A stretch of 52,000 nucleotides of DNA from Nemertoderma westbladi (lineage: Eukaryota > Xenacoelomorpha > Nemertodermatida > Nemertodermatidae). The stretch covers positions 1 to 52,000 of the forward strand of contig JAUCBJ010001423.1 in NCBI GenBank assembly GCA_032718475.1, written 5' to 3'. This document shows positions 43,177 through 52,000 of this stretch, piece after piece. Positions within the stretch are counted from its first letter, which is position 1, and each line of letters opens with the position of its first letter. Below the pieces are notes generated by a model. That model did not search any database. It saw nothing but the letters and a program-made list of their open reading frames with translations, and was not told the DNA's origin. The position numbers and the translations under genes are program-made.

Positions 43177-43729
43177 TGTTAGCTTATCCAATTCCGCTAA
43201 CATGAACCCACAAAGTAAGCCGTTGAGCAATATTGGGAGCACGAGGTTGATTACCAATCAACCTCGTGTCAGCCCAGTAAACGGGGACAATAGGCCCCAA
43301 AGGAGACACACACAATAAGGGTCAGGGGCCAAACCCCTAACAGAGAGAGAACAACAGGGGCAACGGGAAACACACCAGGGAAGGTGAAAGGGCGAGAAGT
43401 GGGATATTAGCCAATGGGGGGACAGCATCGACTAGGTACAGTAATATGGCCAACTGTGCAGTACATATATTACCTGTTGGTGCTTCCCTATTCAGTTTAG
43501 TTTACTCAGTCAGATCAGTAGGGTGGAACGGGGACTTCTGTCACCGTCCGCTACCGCCATCATATATTACCTATTACCTGTAACCGTGTCATACTATACT
43601 GTGCTATATCAGACTATTATACCTTTATACATATTACCGAACATCAGAACTCTTTTACCTTTCACACACGGCGGGGACGCGTAGATAGAAAACCCAACGG
43701 ATAAACCGGGATCCGTAGATCCCGTCACA
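43177..43729 (+). repeat. 3' LTR
   Basis: 553 bp, TG...CA, matching 36504-37053 almost throughout. The duplication CTTTT follows at 43730-43734. Confidence 0.95.
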
Positions 43730-43734
43730 CTTTT

Positions 43735-44473
43735 CGAATGTGGTGTTTGTAGGTATCAATGACTTTATAAGCCCTTTCAAATCTTCTAGTCCTTGACTGT
43801 TTGTTCTGTCTCTGATGCATTGTTGGTTGGACTGTAGCAACACATTGCTGTTGTCTTGTGATTCCCACCAAAAATGTTGTACTTATATTAGTTTATGATC
43901 CTGGAATTTGGAATTCTTGGAATTACCTGTTGAATTACTGGGAACAAACCTTGGGATACGAGTAGCACCAGTCATACCTTCGGGTAGCAGCTACTGAAGA
44001 GGGAGACAGAAGCATGTTACAGTGGCACGTTATTCTAACCAAAATAATAAACGAAAGTCAATAGAACAGGTTATAGTTTTATTTTTGGGAGTAACCAGCT
44101 GTTATTTGCGTCGATTTTTCACTGGAGAGGGATGAATTTTGATTGCGACTAAAGGCCCTCCCAATCTTCGAAGAGATGCCTTCAGTCCGACTGTTTGATT
44201 GGCTTTTTTTACTATTGTATAATGCAGATATTGATATATTATTCGAATTCCTAGAACTTTTAATTCCTGCAAAGCTAACCTAGCATTGCGAATTATCTTG
44301 CACAAAATATAATGAAAGTATTATTTATTTCAGATGTAAAATTTAGAATTAAAGGAAACTGCAGCAGTCAAGAATGAATATAAGAAGAGCGGGCTCGCAA
44401 GTATTATTCTGGAGAGCGGCTGTAGATAATATGCAGCCGGCAGCCGCCACTATAGCCTACAAACTTTGGGTGG
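43735..44473. other. Interrupted LINE flank and dispersed repeat, no intact gene
   Basis: 43735-43860 carries a short minus-strand frame that is probably the continuation of the LINE cut by the LTR element. 44010-44160 is a copy of the block at 24068-24230 containing the 68-bp phrase. A plus-strand frame further on (44474-44737) has a C-K-C-A-N-K-D-C-D cluster but no recognised family. Confidence 0.45.
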
Positions 44474-45944
44474 ATGTGGGAGCAATTTGTAAATTGGGCT
44501 TTCAATTTTTATTGCAAGTGTGCGAACAAGGACTGTGATAACGTGTTAATAAATATATTATCAAACATTCAACTAAAAGTAATTACTGCAAATGCAGAAG
44601 TTGTTTCATCGACATTCCTTCACCTTTCATTTCACGGTCCACTGGTAATACCGAACATCACCTTACAGAAACAACATCTCAGTTTGGGTAACCACTGCTA
44701 CTTCGAAAAGGATAAACCTGCGCCATTCTGTCCATAAATGCGTCGGCCACAAAGTCCACATTCGAATTAACATATTTCCAACATATTTTCCACCAGTTCT
44801 TGAGGATACATGTCTAGCGAGAGTTAGGGTGCTGACAGCATATATTCCTGACAGACAGTCGGTGCATTACTTGGCCACAGTGATGAGCTCCGGAGCTCAT
44901 CACTCATCACTCCAAATTGCACACCGAGCCTTGTATGTATTACAAGTTCACTACCAGTAACAGTGTTTGCCATAACACTGCAATGTTACAAAATTTGTAA
45001 CTCATAACTGCAAACATAATACTTATTCCTTACATTTTTATTTTCTCGAGCTTGGTTTCTCCTTATTTATGATTGACCAGTGTCTAAATAGATAAATATA
45101 CCACTGCGTGTTAATTCATTATTGTTGCTATGTAAAACATCTGTCGTTAAGATAAATAGTGTTCTAGAAAAAATTGCTCAATGCGGACTATGTGAAATAT
45201 AACATAATTTAAAATGGTTTATACAAGTTAACACTTTCAGCAAAAAAAACTGCAGTCATACCCAATTTGAACGGTGGTCGGTACTGTATACTCGACTAAA
45301 TCTACAATTCCACTAAATAAAAGTTTCCTTGATTTTTATATAATATATTCTAGAACATAGTTATCTACATTCATCGAATATAATATTTTTTATGGTAGTT
45401 ACTATTTTTAAAATACTAGCTATTAAAAAATAATATTACTAACAAATAATAAATATCAATATTTTATTTTATGAATAAAGTGTCGGTAGCTATCATTAAA
45501 AACCTAGATACATCAATTTCAATAAGTAAATAATTATTTGTGTTGATCACCCTGGAGATGGGTGAAATTGATTGCGTCGTTTATATTTAATATTCAGAAT
45601 TTATATTTCATCTTATTATGAGTTCACTTCAACAATAAATATTTTTCAAAATTCATGTGATGTGGTGATTTGAATGGATGATTTAAAACGGATGAAATTT
45701 TCTCAGATAGGCATTCACGCTTCTAATATTAAAGACGTTGTTTGCATTTATGAAATAATCCATTTGGAAGCAATGCAAACCGGCATCATAAATATCACAA
45801 TTAATTTGATTACAATTTTTCGTAATGGATCGAAAATACCGTTGTACAATTTTAATTACTTCAACAGAAATTTTGTTGGTTTCTCAAAGATTAGAAAGAA
45901 ATCTGTTCTTTGTAGACTGCTAGGGGGCGTAAAATTATACTAAG

Positions 45945-46244
45945 ATGTATGTAAAATATTATAATGAGTTTATAAAGTTTATTATTGAGAACCGTTACGT
46001 GAATAAAGTTGATTATTTTGACGCACATGTTGTAAAGAGTTCCATATTGATACGGTATCAGAGCAGAAAATGTTACGAAGATCTCCTCCGCTTACTTCCA
46101 CAACTCCCCAGTTTGTCTTATTTAAAAAGTGTCACCAAAGGCGATGTCGATATGTATAAGGCGATTAGGGCTCGTTCACATATAACGCAAAACATGGGAA
46201 TTTTTGACCACCACCCCACCCTAATAACTACCGGTACATTATGA
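45945..46244 (+). pseudogene. P-element/THAP9-like transposase fragment
   Basis: About 70 codons end in a block of the type I-R-Y-x-S-x-K-C-Y-E-x-L-L-R-L-L-P-x-L-P-S-L-S-Y-L-K followed by a Gly-x-Val-Asp segment. This is the helix-turn-helix-like region before the catalytic core in P-element/THAP9 transposases. The rest of the transposase is absent. The preceding frame (45674-45943) has no recognised homology. It lies just beyond the end of the segmental duplication. Confidence 0.4.
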
Positions 46245-47002
46245 CAAGAACATAAACTACCCACCCCAACGCGGGATAAACCACCCATAATATTTAACAT
46301 TGGTTCAAATATTAATTCACTTTCATTATTAGACGGCTGAACGGTAGAAATAGGTCAAAAAGGGCCTTAACCTGGAAAAAATTAGACCAAGCTGAACAAC
46401 CTGTAGGCCTACCGAATTCCATGAGATTGGACTCGCACCAAGTATTGCTGTTATTTTTGTCTAAATTGCTTCGATATTTTTTCATAATTTTGGACACAAT
46501 ATACCCAGAATTTATCACTCTCCCCTGTCAAATATACAAATTTGTAAATTTTAAATGGCTAGTCACTTGGGTTTTTTATCTTGTTTTCACTATTTTATGT
46601 TTAATTTTCAGGATTTGTTTCTTAATCTATTTAATGACTGAAGAGCCAATATCAGGGCCATTGATGGAGATTGGCGATTCTGGAGTCGGGGAATATTCGG
46701 TCGACAATCGTTATAAATAATAATATAAATAATATAAAAGTAATAATAACATAATACTGTAATAAGTACCAGATAGTAATAAACAGTACGGTATTATATA
46801 AAGTGATAATATAAAATACCTAATAATAATATGCAGACCTATAATTGCAAATTGCATAATATGCAGACCTGTAATTATAAAATAATGAAATTTGTTGTGA
46901 ATTTAAACAAATTATAAAATAATACATAGAAACTACTGCGTAGAACGCCACCTCAACCTGATAACGAAAGACTTCTAAAGGACATAATTGAAAAACTAAT
47001 AC
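46245..47002. other. Intergenic, AT-rich, no supported gene
   Basis: Contains a two-copy AATATGCAGACCT[AG]TAATT repeat (46828-46880). No coding frame I would defend. Confidence 0.5.
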
Positions 47003-47212
47003 GGTGTAAACGCTACAGTACGCTGACAACCAACGCTGACAACCATTATTAAAGCTAATTAATGTTATTTATTAATTGAGGGAAAGGAACAGGTTACAGT
47101 GGAAGGTTATTCTATAACCAAAACAATAAACGTGAGTCACGAACTCAGGTTACATTTTCATATTTGCTGTTGTCGGCAGTGGTTGTCGGTTGTCGGCGTA
47201 GCGTTTACACCC
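47003..47212. mobile_element. 210-bp MITE with GGTGTAAACGC termini upstream of MED6
   Basis: Inverted ends GGTGTAAACGCTAC and GTAGCGTTTACACC, with subterminal GACAACC/GGTTGTC words. The direct duplication AAACTAATAC lies at 46993-47002 and 47213-47222; 9-10 bp suits Mutator-like elements. Its centre is a copy of the 68-bp phrase (47088-47131). It ends 233 bp before the MED6 start codon. Confidence 0.8.
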
Positions 47213-47445
47213 AAACTAATACCAGAAATAGATTCTCCATAATTTTTTACCCCAGAATGTGTGTGTTTATCATTCATTCAAACTGGTCACCGGTAACATA
47301 AAACAACATGACCTTAGCTAGCGAAGACTGGATTTACCGCGTGCCAGTCCTTGCTTCAGTAGTCCTTGGTCTGACTGTAGACTAGATTTGATTTAGGCCT
47401 ACTTACAACAGTTCAGTAACGGTAGTGACACCCCCGTTCCCCGTT

Positions 47446-48717
47446 ATGCCTCAACCAAGGAGTGGATCGGATGTACCTCAGGACAGCGCTATTCCGAACC
47501 CGCTACACATAAGCTGGTCCGATTCGGCGTGGATCCCAATCCTAAACGTGGGAAACGTTCTCGATTATTTCTCCGAGAAAACAAACCCCTTCTATGATCG
47601 AAGTTGCAACAACGAGGTCATCAAAATGCAGAGATTATCCTTGGACCATCTCCAAACCATGACGGGTTTGGAGTACATACTGCTGCACTCTCAGGAACCC
47701 ATCCTCTACATAGTCCGTAAACAGAACCGAAACGGGCCGGGATTACAGGTGAGCCCACTCGCGGACTATTCCATAATCGCTGGGGTTGTTTACCAGTGCC
47801 CCGACATCAGTTCCCTGATTAATTCCAGAATAAGTAACACGATAGTGGCGCTGCAATCCGCCTTCCAGGAAGCCCAGAGCTACTCGCGGTACCACCCCTC
47901 CAAGGGTTACTGGTGGGAATTCGGCGAAGGGCGAAGCGATAAACCAAAGCCCGAGGAATCCTCCGTCCAAAAAACTAAACATATCGGTAGTAACTTCCAA
48001 CGGCATCGCGTCGACTACCTGCTGGGCGAGATGACTAAAAAGTTCGCGACTACCGGGCCTGAAACAAGCGCCCCTAACCCATCGGAAGTCCCGCCTTCCC
48101 AGTCGTCCGTCTCACGGATTGGTCAGCCTTGTGTTCCCCCTATGATACCTCCTCCTATGAACGCGCCACATATGTACGGAGGGGGGCCACCCCATCCTTC
48201 CATGCTGGAGTCGCATCCAATGAGAGCGGCTTTCGCCTCAATGTCCGATGTTCATCCAATCAGCATGCAGCAAACGATGGCTAATATGAAGTTCACTCCG
48301 CCGCATATGGTTAACATTAGGTTACAGCAGCAGCCAATGGGAGGCTCCTCATTCGACGATATAAACCATCACGGACAGCAGCCTCAACTCTCTGAGGGTT
48401 TTCCACCAGGAAGTCAACCGCGTAGCGCATTCCAGATGCGGGGTGGAACACCTCCCGTTAACCACTTACCCATGTCCAAAGGAGGGCCCACGAGCTCCCT
48501 TCCCCCTTCCATGGGGGACAGCCGACTGCCCCCCGGTATTCCACCTTCCACAACCACACTCGACGGTTTCCCTGGTTCGAACCCCGACCTTCCAGGTCAG
48601 CCTCCCACCACTAACAGTCCTTTCCATCAACGACAGACCAATGCGCCCCTAGCGCAACAAGGCCCCGAATTTGGTGTGTCTGGATCCTCTTCTACTATAA
48701 AATCGGAACCCTTGTAA
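47446..48717 (+). CDS. MED6: Mediator complex subunit 6, with long Pro/Met/Gln-rich tail
   Basis: 423 residues in one exon from ATG 47446; the open frame upstream begins with a GTG only. Residues about 18-165 form the MED6 domain: I-S-W-x-D-S-x-W-I-P-I-L-N, L-D-Y-F-S-E, N-P-F-Y-D-R-x-C-N-N-E, E-Y-I-L-L-H-x-Q-E-P-I-L, I-A-G-V-x-Y-Q and Y-H-P-S-K-G-Y-W-W. The F-Q-R-x-R-V-D-x-L-L segment follows at about 183-192. MED6 is a head-module subunit of the Mediator coactivator that contacts RNA polymerase II in the nucleus. Known animal proteins end near 250 residues. Here about 215 more residues rich in Pro, Met, Gln, Ser and Gly follow, ending in I-K-S-E-P-L, a SUMO-type consensus. AATAAA signals lie at 48800-48809. 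Vertebrate MED6 is multi-exon, so a retrocopy or lineage-wide intron loss is possible. Confidence 0.93.
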   Translation: MPQPRSGSDVPQDSAIPNPLHISWSDSAWIPILNVGNVLDYFSEKTNPFYDRSCNNEVIKMQRLSLDHLQTMTGLEYILLHSQEPILYIVRKQNRNGPGLQVSPLADYSIIAGVVYQCPDISSLINSRISNTIVALQSAFQEAQSYSRYHPSKGYWWEFGEGRSDKPKPEESSVQKTKHIGSNFQRHRVDYLLGEMTKKFATTGPETSAPNPSEVPPSQSSVSRIGQPCVPPMIPPPMNAPHMYGGGPPHPSMLESHPMRAAFASMSDVHPISMQQTMANMKFTPPHMVNIRLQQQPMGGSSFDDINHHGQQPQLSEGFPPGSQPRSAFQMRGGTPPVNHLPMSKGGPTSSLPPSMGDSRLPPGIPPSTTTLDGFPGSNPDLPGQPPTTNSPFHQRQTNAPLAQQGPEFGVSGSSSTIKSEPL

Positions 48718-48799
48718 CTGAAAATATATGTGTACAATTACTATGTATAATGTAGTAAACACTTGCAATGCTTATGTATTTCCAAAGCCCAACCACCTC

Positions 48800-48809
48800 A
48801 ATAAATAAA
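48800..48809 (+). terminator. Overlapping AATAAA poly(A) signals of MED6
   Basis: AATAAATAAA lies 83 bp after the stop codon and suits the gene's 3' end. Confidence 0.7.
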
Positions 48810-50487
48810 ATATATATAAAAGCCAACTTTGTTTAATGTTCTAAAATTAAGTACCTAACCTCAATTCAATTTGATGTTCTCAAAGATTCATGTAAATAAA
48901 ATTTAAGAAATTCCACCAAAATCAGCACTTCTTACTACGTTTCTAATGCATACATCTTATTATAATGTGTGTGCAGTAATTTCTTCAATATTCCATTTTG
49001 GAACACAGATTAGTCAAACATCTCAAGTGAAGGGCTACACACATTATTCTTTAATTGAAAGGCCTACTTGTTGAAATAATACCACAAAACCAGGAGAAAA
49101 GGAGTTATTATTTCCCTAGAAAAAAAAGAGTTACTACGTTACTACCCCTAGAATTGAATTGATTTTACTTTCAGGCCGTTATTACGGGCCTGAAGGTTTC
49201 CACTCACCTAGTCAGAAAAATATTAATAAAATTAGCAGGAAGGTTTGAAAACTTTGAACATCATTATCTAAAAATAATATTTATTTATTTTAATCGTATT
49301 AATTAATTATTCTCTGGAACCAAATTGTATGAAATGTTCAGTGTATGTTCTTTTACTAATCTACCATAAATGGAACAAATCTTAGATCACGAAAAACAAC
49401 TAATTTTCTTTTGCAATTTCTACAAATCAGGACAACCAACAAAAGGCTTTGTTCTTGGTACGTGAATAAAGTCTTTCTAAATATTTACCACTCAAATTTG
49501 TTTACAATTCCGTTGCCTTGGTAATAAATATAATCAAAACTTTGATGTAGTGTTTACCAATTCTATATAATACGGAAGCAAACAGCTCTGCCAATAGCCC
49601 CTCAATTAAACTTTAACATACTGTAGGTGTAGGTTCTACAGGAATATAAATCATGCGAAACGTCACGTCACGTCAGTCGGAATATAAATTGTATGTCATT
49701 TGTAAACGACGTGTCAAATTTCCTTTATTATTAGTGTTTCTTATACCAGGTACTGCAAATATAGCAATTTGCAATTTAGGGCGAACGCTCATCAGATACC
49801 AGTGTCGTATATGCTATAACACCCCCCCCCCCCCCCCCCCCCCTAATATATAGTGATAGAGATATTATAATGATCCACCTTATAGTTGCTTGGTACTGTT
49901 AGAAAGTTGGTCATGCAAGGATTCCAAATATGTAACACAATCTGAATTTCGTCGTAAAATAGTATTTTATTATATTTAATTAATACACCATATTCTGAAA
50001 CATTTTGTTTATCCCATACGTAGCCGGGCAACAATGCAATGTTCTAGAATATGGTGTTTTTATTTAATAATAAATTAATCTATTCAAATAAAATAGCCTA
50101 GCGCAGATGAAAAACCATGCAACACTCGAACGCCCATGCCCATATATCAGCTATTTTTCAACGAAATTTATATTGTGTTACATATTTAGAATCCATGCAT
50201 GACAAGATTTCTCACAGCACCAACAAACCTAAGACAGAATAATACCACGCCCGCGATATATACAGATACCAGACACGTAGTAGAATACCTGTTAGTGTAC
50301 ACAAGACCATTGTGAGTAATCGATATCGATATCGATAAGCTGAGGAAAGTCCCTTAATTTTACTTTCCCATCACTCATAAATAAAATTATAGTTCGCGTG
50401 CAGAAAGGAAATTAATTTAGGGCGAAAATTATATTTGAGTCAATAATTTAACAATCTAAAGTGATTATGTATGAATATATAAATATT
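48810..50487. other. Region between convergent MED6 and VPS25
   Basis: AT-rich, no gene. It contains a strong inverted repeat CAGGCC..GGCCTG (49172-49192), a poly-C run at 49822-49843 and the foldback element at 49858-50262. Confidence 0.6.
49858..50262. mobile_element. About 400-bp foldback element between MED6 and VPS25
   Basis: The segment around 49908-49952 (GTCATGCAAGGATTCCAAAT, then ATGTAACACAAT) is matched in inverse at 50159-50205. An inner pair, ACACCATATTCTGAAA (49985) and TTCTAGAATATGGTGT (50043), is nested within it. The arms total about 180 bp each and are imperfect. The exact ends and target duplication were not resolved. Confidence 0.6.
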
Positions 50488-50493
50488 TTTATT
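50488..50493 (-). terminator. AATAAA poly(A) signal of VPS25
   Basis: TTTATT on the plus strand, 78 bp beyond the VPS25 stop codon. Confidence 0.6.
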
Positions 50494-50570
50494 ATTATTA
50501 TTAGAGTATTCGGCTTAAACTCAGATTATAATACAGAAAAGCAGAATTACTATCTATATAAAACGTACGG

Positions 50571-51098
50571 CTAGAAAAATTTAACTCCCTCGTTGTCATC
50601 AAAGAATATAAGTTCAGCCTTTTTCTGAGATTCCAACGTCCGTAAAGCGCGAATTAACACATCGTTGTCTAGATCGTGGAACTCCTCATCTGCAGTATCA
50701 TCTCCGGAAGATAACTCGTACAACGTGCATACAGTGTTAGTGAGGCCACTGGACTTAGCCCATCTGTATATAATGTTCCCCCATTCATCTGGAGTTCTCC
50801 ACAATATTGTGCAGCGAGTTTTATTCGCGTCGTTCCATTCTAAATTACCTCGTTTCTTAAGTTCATTAAATATAATTTTTATGGATTCCGCTGTGAGTTT
50901 TCTGTTTATTTCCTTGTTATAGAATAAATCGGAAGCTCCGGCTTCTGTAATGTCTATTGTATATTTTTTGTAATGCTTCGCCCAAGATAGAACTAAGGAA
51001 CACCACGCCTCCATTTGTTTCTTTTTGGTGTCTAAGTTTGGTTGAATCGTAAAGAACGGAGGGAATTTATACTGCCAAGGCCATTCGAAACTTTCCAT
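50571..51098 (-). CDS. VPS25: Vacuolar protein-sorting-associated protein 25 (ESCRT-II subunit)
   Basis: 175 residues in one exon, the normal length of animal VPS25 (about 176). The start ATG at 51098 gives M-E-S-F-E-W-P-W-Q-Y, the conserved beginning with the PPxF-type segment (F-P-P-F-F) that binds VPS22/VPS36. Two winged-helix domains follow. Conserved blocks include W-C-x-L-V-L-S-W, the E-x-G-N-L-E-W segment, W-R-x-P-x-E-W-G-x-x-I-Y-x-W, T-x-Y-E-L-x-x-G-D-D-T-x-D-E-E-F-H and the C-terminal G-V-K-F-F. The protein links ESCRT-II to ESCRT-III (VPS20/CHMP6) in endosomal sorting. Vertebrate VPS25 has several introns; none is seen here. Poly(A) signal at 50488-50493 (minus strand). Confidence 0.96.
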   Translation of the reverse strand: MESFEWPWQYKFPPFFTIQPNLDTKKKQMEAWCSLVLSWAKHYKKYTIDITEAGASDLFYNKEINRKLTAESIKIIFNELKKRGNLEWNDANKTRCTILWRTPDEWGNIIYRWAKSSGLTNTVCTLYELSSGDDTADEEFHDLDNDVLIRALRTLESQKKAELIFFDDNEGVKFF

Positions 51099-52000
51099 GA
51101 CTTGACTTACTGACTTAGGCTACCGGTAGTGCTTACTTGCTTAGCGGATAGGCCTCTATTCACTATTGGATACTGGGATATCTGGATATGTTTTACTTGA
51201 AGATGAAGACTTTGTCTGGCTTCTTGTATTTATGGTAGTGGGTAGAATTGTTTGAATAACCACTAAACTTCCAACTTCCTGACTTCGGCGACAGGCTGAC
51301 AGGGTGATGCCGAAAATGCAATGCACAACACCAACTGAACTGAAATAGAGTAGGCCCTACCAGTACCGCTGTACCGGCAACAGGGCAAGCAGGCCTACAA
51401 AGTATGAAATAAACAGTCAGACAGTGGATATAAACCTGTAAACGGACAAAGGCTTCTTACAGTAACTGTAAACTGTACTCCAACTGTCCAGTCCATAGGC
51501 CTTCTTGAGTACTGCACTGTTTTTTTACTGCTACTGATTTTTTTGTATTGTCTATTTGCAACATTTCGTGAAAGTTTTTCAATTTTGGGTGATGGGTTCT
51601 CATTTTTTAGGCACCTAAAAATTTTGGTCTCTCAAAGTTTTAATTGGGGGGGGGGGGGGGGGATTCATTTACCCACCCTGTTTATTTGTTTGTTCTTGTT
51701 GTCATATTTATTTCTTTTATCGAGTAAAGTTGATTCCTGTGGTAATTGTATTGTTTACATGGTAACCATTGACGCCGTAACTTTACAGCTCGCCGCCATT
51801 GGTTATAAACATGGGACATTACAACACCCACTACAATAATTGTACAGGCCAATACAATGCTGTAATATCCTCTAAGGTTGTAAAGTGCTAAATAACAACT
51901 CGCTGTTAATACTAACGGCGTTGAGTAATTTTTTGATTTTGGAATAAAATATATTATATAACACAATGACATGGGATACTGTAGAGCTATACGATTGTCA
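51099..52000. other. VPS25 upstream region
   Basis: Holds the presumed promoter of VPS25; no TATA box was identified. TACCGGTAG, AGGCCT and ACTGTAC words are frequent, and a G17 homopolymer lies at 51646-51662. No gene is supported up to the window end. Confidence 0.5.

Larger units (their letters stand above)
36504..43729 (+). mobile_element. LTR retroelement, Gag-only, BEL/Pao-like (inferred)
   Basis: It is bounded by nearly identical 550-bp LTRs beginning TG and ending CA, with the 5-bp duplication CTTTT (36499-36503 and 43730-43734). A polypurine tract GGGGGGGGAG abuts the 3' LTR. The interior is clearly more GC-rich than its surroundings. It contains Gag-like frames (37185-41012) and long hairpin-bearing tandem arrays (41040-42720). 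I find no protease, reverse transcriptase, RNase H or integrase, so it must be mobilised in trans. No standard TGG-type primer binding site follows the 5' LTR. The CCHC-like block and 5-bp duplication suggest BEL/Pao ancestry. Confidence 0.85.
33626..45298. mobile_element. 11.7-kb DNA element, TAGTCGAGTA ends, AAT target duplication, with nested retroelements
   Basis: Perfect 10-bp inverted ends TAGTCGAGTA (33626-33635) and TACTCGACTA (45289-45298). The two ends, read inward, also share a GTATGACTGCA[AG]TTTT block at similar depth, so the inverted repeat is about 70 bp and imperfect. AAT is duplicated at 33623-33625 and 45299-45301, and the empty site with a single AAT is preserved in unit A at 9180-9182. 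Without the 7.2-kb LTR element about 4.4 kb remains, including LINE fragments and an exon-like frame at 34318-34471. The 3-bp duplication would suit CACTA or PIF/Harbinger, but the ends match neither signature and no transposase was recognised. Confidence 0.8.
24286..45711 (+). repeat. Segmental duplication, unit C
   Basis: This is the second copy of unit A, about 24.3 kb downstream in direct orientation. It is longer because it received an 11.7-kb element (33626-45298), two hAT-like elements (25794-26700 and about 26882-28500) and a 15-bp-repeat element (28597-29667). It has lost the left arm of the foldback element that A keeps at 7510-8639. It carries the 15-finger zinc-finger gene. From 29875 to 30505 it matches unit B (21287-21945) rather than A, so at least three related copies have existed here. 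Confidence 0.9.

Noticed and set aside
47425-47445. Extended N-terminus of MED6 from an upstream GTG
   Set aside because: Eukaryotic initiation at the ATG at 47446 is far more likely, and the extra seven residues are not conserved in the family.

Overview
This window reads as nuclear DNA of an animal. It is AT-rich, full of nested transposons and short tandem arrays, and holds a few intronless protein genes. Two conserved genes at the right end fix the domain of life: a Mediator subunit 6 gene (MED6) and an ESCRT-II VPS25 gene, placed tail to tail. The mobile elements (piggyBac, a CR1/L2-style LINE, a BEL/Pao-like LTR element, hAT-like MITEs, a P/THAP9-like fragment) and the very frequent TAGGCCTA, ACCGGT and GTACTGTAC words fit a marine invertebrate, perhaps a deuterostome. 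That last step is a guess; the species cannot be read from the sequence.

Layout. Positions 1-12808 (unit A) and 24286-45711 (unit C) are two copies of one segmental duplication in direct orientation. Each carries an intronless poly-C2H2 zinc-finger gene (A: 4839-7076, 19 fingers; C: 30613-32523, 15 fingers). The N-terminus of both is a tandem array of SUMO-acceptor-like motifs. A third, broken copy of that gene start lies at 21952-22190 (unit B). The copies serve as each other's empty sites, so several insertions can be bounded to the base: a Tc1/mariner-like element in A (9278-12494, TA duplication), a large element with 10-bp perfect ends in C (33626-45298, AAT duplication), and hAT-like elements in C (25794-26700 and about 26882-28500).

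Between A and C is a piggyBac element (13712-20499, TTAA at both ends). Its transposase keeps all three catalytic aspartates but is broken by three homopolymer frameshifts and by a 5'-truncated LINE with a GTTTAT target duplication. Further right are foldback elements and a hAT-like MITE (20820-21552) with a tRNA-like module just inside each terminus.

Inside the large C-unit element are LINE fragments and a 7.2-kb LTR retroelement (36504-43729, CTTTT duplication, LTRs almost identical). This retroelement has no visible reverse transcriptase or integrase. It has a chain of Gag-like open frames broken at poly-G runs, an asparagine-rich segment, a CCHC-like region, and more than 1 kb of repeats that each encode a small hairpin.

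After unit C come a P/THAP9-like transposase fragment, a 210-bp MITE 233 bp before the MED6 start codon, MED6 (47446-48717) with an unusual Pro/Met/Gln-rich tail, a foldback element, and VPS25 (50571-51098, minus strand). The zinc-finger duplication inside a transposon nest, with SUMO-type motifs, resembles a fast-evolving repressor cluster. That role is inferred, not shown.
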